Positions 62,605 through 64,000 of a stretch of 64,000 bases of DNA are shown one piece after another (within the stretch, counting starts at the first letter, position 1; every line of letters starts with the position of its first letter). The stretch comes from Jiangella mangrovi (GTDB taxonomy: Bacteria > Actinomycetota > Actinomycetes > Jiangellales > Jiangellaceae). The DNA lies in assembly GCF_014204975.1 (NCBI RefSeq), contig NZ_JACHMM010000001.1:310001-374000 (forward strand). Reading direction: 5' to 3'. The position numbers were made by a program, and so were the translations under genes. The notes beneath the pieces are model-generated. The model was not told the DNA's origin. It did not search any database and worked only from the letters and a program-made list of their open reading frames with translations.

Positions 62605-63240
62605 GTGGCACACCCGCGCGACGTCCGCGTCTGCGTGTTCGGCGACTCCTTCGTCGCCGGCGTCGGTGACCCGAAGGCGCTCGGCTGGGTCGGCCGGGTG
62701 GCCGCGCGCACGCCGTCGTCCACCGGGGTGTCGCTGACGGCGTACCCCCTCGGCGTCCGCGGCGAGGCGACCGAAGAGGTCGTCGTGCGGATGCCGCTCG
62801 AGTGCGCGCCCCGCTTCGCCCGCGGCGACGAGCACAGGGTCGTCCTGGCGCCCGGCGTCGCCGACGCCTACCGCGGCGTCCCGGTGGCGCGCTCGGTGGC
62901 GGCGCTGGAGTTCGGGCTGTCCTCGGTGAGCGTGCCGACCCTGGTGGTCGGCCCGCCCCCGGTGGGCGACGCCGCGATGGTGGCCCGGATCGGCGAGCTG
63001 GACGCTTCGTGGGCGGCGGTCTGCGCCGCGCGCTCGGTGCCGTACATCGAGACGTTCCGCCCCCTGTCGGCGAAGGCCTCCTGGCAGCGCGCCCGCTCCG
63101 ACGACGGCCTCCATCCTGATCAGACGGGGTACGGGCTGCTGGCGTACCTGGTGCTCAACGGCGGCTGGTACCCCTGGCTCGGCGTCGAGGCACCGCGCAC
63201 CCCGGTCAAGGACCGCCGCGTCCCCCGCGCCACGTCGTAG
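62605..63240 (+). CDS. GDSL/SGNH hydrolase-like protein with altered block III
   Basis: A 211-residue protein. Block I is VCVFGDSFVAGVGDP with the catalytic Ser; block V is DGLHPDQTGYGLLAYLVL with Asp-x-x-His. Block III, normally GxND, reads APGVADAYRG, so the oxyanion-hole Asn appears replaced by Ala. GTG start directly after the previous stop. It may still hydrolyse esters weakly or bind acyl groups. No signal peptide. Confidence 0.8.
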   Translation: MAHPRDVRVCVFGDSFVAGVGDPKALGWVGRVAARTPSSTGVSLTAYPLGVRGEATEEVVVRMPLECAPRFARGDEHRVVLAPGVADAYRGVPVARSVAALEFGLSSVSVPTLVVGPPPVGDAAMVARIGELDASWAAVCAARSVPYIETFRPLSAKASWQRARSDDGLHPDQTGYGLLAYLVLNGGWYPWLGVEAPRTPVKDRRVPRATS

Positions 63241-63241
63241 A

Positions 63242-63832
63242 CTCCCCGTCCCCCTGGTGCCCAGTCTCTTAGCCGCGCAACCGCGCCTCAAGTCCGACGA
63301 TGGAGGCGCTTCGCGCCGGAGGGCGGACTTGACCCGCGATTCCGCGGCCAAGAACCCGGCACCTATCAGGGGGACGGGGAGACCCTGGGCACGCCTCCCA
63401 GGCGTGCCCGTTTCGTCCCGTTTGCCAGGCTGTGGACAGCGATGATCATCAAGGATCGCGTTCATCACCAGGATTACCCGAGCCTCAACACGATTACATG
63501 CCTCGTGATGCACGGGTAAACGTGGTGGGCGGCCCAAAATCGCCGGCAAATCCCACATCGCGGACACCACGAGGCGTCAAGGGGGAGTTACTACCGCTCA
63601 GGCAGTAGTACCTCGCCCACGACGCCCGTCAGGAGGGAGTTCTCCCCGCTATAGCGAGGAAAAGTCCCTCCCGACGACGCAGCAACCCCGCACCCGTCGC
63701 CAGACTCCCCCGTCCCCCTGATAGCTGCCCGTTCTTAGGCCGCGCGGGTGCGGTCAAGTCCAAGTGCCCCCGGGGCGCGCGGACTTGAGGGCACCCGCGC
63801 GGCCTAAGAGAATGGGCAGCAGGGGGACGGGG
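63242..63832. repeat. Composite palindromic intergenic repeat, copy 2 (modules A-B-C-A')
   Basis: Same order and orientation as 495-973. Module A: inverted ends 63242-63256/63367-63381 identical to copy 1, inner TCAAGTCCG/CGGACTTGA stem. Module B: GATGATCATCAAGGATC at 63441, TTACCCGAGCCTCAACACG at 63474-63492, but the right arm has decayed (only CACGGGTAA remains). Module C: CGTCAGGAGGGAGT at 63627-63640, CGCTATAGCG and AAAAGTCCCTCCCGA to 63674. Module A': ends 63708-63720/63820-63832 with an inner stem of about 28 bp (CTTAGGCCGCGCGGGTGC and complement). It lies between two convergent genes. Confidence 0.9.
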
Positions 63833-63865
63833 CCACCAACGCAACCACCCGCATCCCAACAACGA

Positions 63866-64000
63866 TCAGGGTGTGAAGACGACCTTGCCGAACACGTCGC
63901 CGTTCTCCAGGGCCGCGAACCCGTCCCGGGCCTGTGCCAGCGGCAGGACCTGGTGGATCGGCGGGCGCAGGCCGGTCCGCTCGCAGAACGCCAGCAGCCG
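63866..64000 (-). CDS. Zinc-type alcohol dehydrogenase/quinone oxidoreductase, C-terminal fragment
   Basis: Only the last 44 residues are in the window, ending FAALENGDVFGKVVFTP and TGA. That is the typical end of NADP-dependent MDR family (zinc-binding dehydrogenase/quinone oxidoreductase) proteins. The rest lies beyond the edge. Confidence 0.7.
   Translation of the reverse strand, partial: RLLAFCERTGLRPPIHQVLPLAQARDGFAALENGDVFGKVVFTP

Overview
The window is a very GC-rich chromosome segment with dense, GC-ending codons, many GTG starts, 4-bp start/stop overlaps and leaderless-looking promoters. It carries the actinobacterial multifunctional 2-oxoglutarate dehydrogenase/decarboxylase (kgd), an argS-lysA operon, a cydABDC cluster, many one-component regulators, and sortase-anchored and TAT-exported proteins. 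It therefore comes from a high-GC actinobacterium. A Jiangella-like genus is a guess from general gene style, not shown. No phage, transposase, integrase, rRNA or CRISPR was found. One tRNA, tRNA-Arg(CCG), is present.

Layout. 1-9.7 kb: end of an ABC-2 permease, a composite intergenic repeat, an ABC exporter/two-component operon, a cytosolic HtrA-like protease, a methyltransferase, and the HTH-argS-lysA operon. 9.7-20.3 kb: a peptide-type ABC importer operon (SBP, two permeases, two ATPases) coupled to a ROK kinase and an SDR, divergent from a ROK repressor and a gamma-glutamyltransferase. 20.3-23 kb: a TAT-exported Gfo/Idh (GH109-like) protein divergent from a SIS-domain sugar isomerase/deaminase. 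23-30 kb: PadR and a membrane protein, a decayed DUF418 gene, an ECF41 sigma factor divergent from a flavin oxidase, CGNR and LacI-type regulators, and DksA-like and YdeI-like proteins. 30-40.8 kb: methionine aminopeptidase, tRNA-Arg, a RibD/DHFR-like reductase, a DoxX/DUF1579/YCII/ECF42 operon whose sigma gene is frameshifted, MarR-GNAT, a stand-alone KAS III, OsmC-kinase-UBP zinc finger, and MarR plus an MFS-USP fusion. 41-46 kb: two tandem secreted chymotrypsin-fold proteases with pro-regions and repeat domains, one ending in a sortase signal. 46-51.8 kb: AraC, SDR, a PIN/AbrB toxin-antitoxin pair, MFS, aldose epimerase and cystathionine gamma-lyase. 51.8-57.8 kb: cydABDC facing a PadR regulator. 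58-64 kb: kgd, a small conserved protein, a GDSL protein, a second full copy of the composite repeat, and the end of a quinone-oxidoreductase-like gene.

The strongest new-looking signals are: (i) two divergent promoters between the ECF41 gene and the oxidase gene that both fit GTCACA-N16-CGTC; (ii) a modular palindromic intergenic repeat family, present complete at both ends of the window and as fragments between them, sitting mainly between convergent genes; (iii) a 4-nt GGCT duplication that splits the ECF42 gene; (iv) a shared ACCGGTAT-type element in the promoters of the HTH-argS-lysA operon and of map; (v) paired PadR-type operators at the cyd locus. No multi-gene system of wholly unknown type could be proved from sequence alone.
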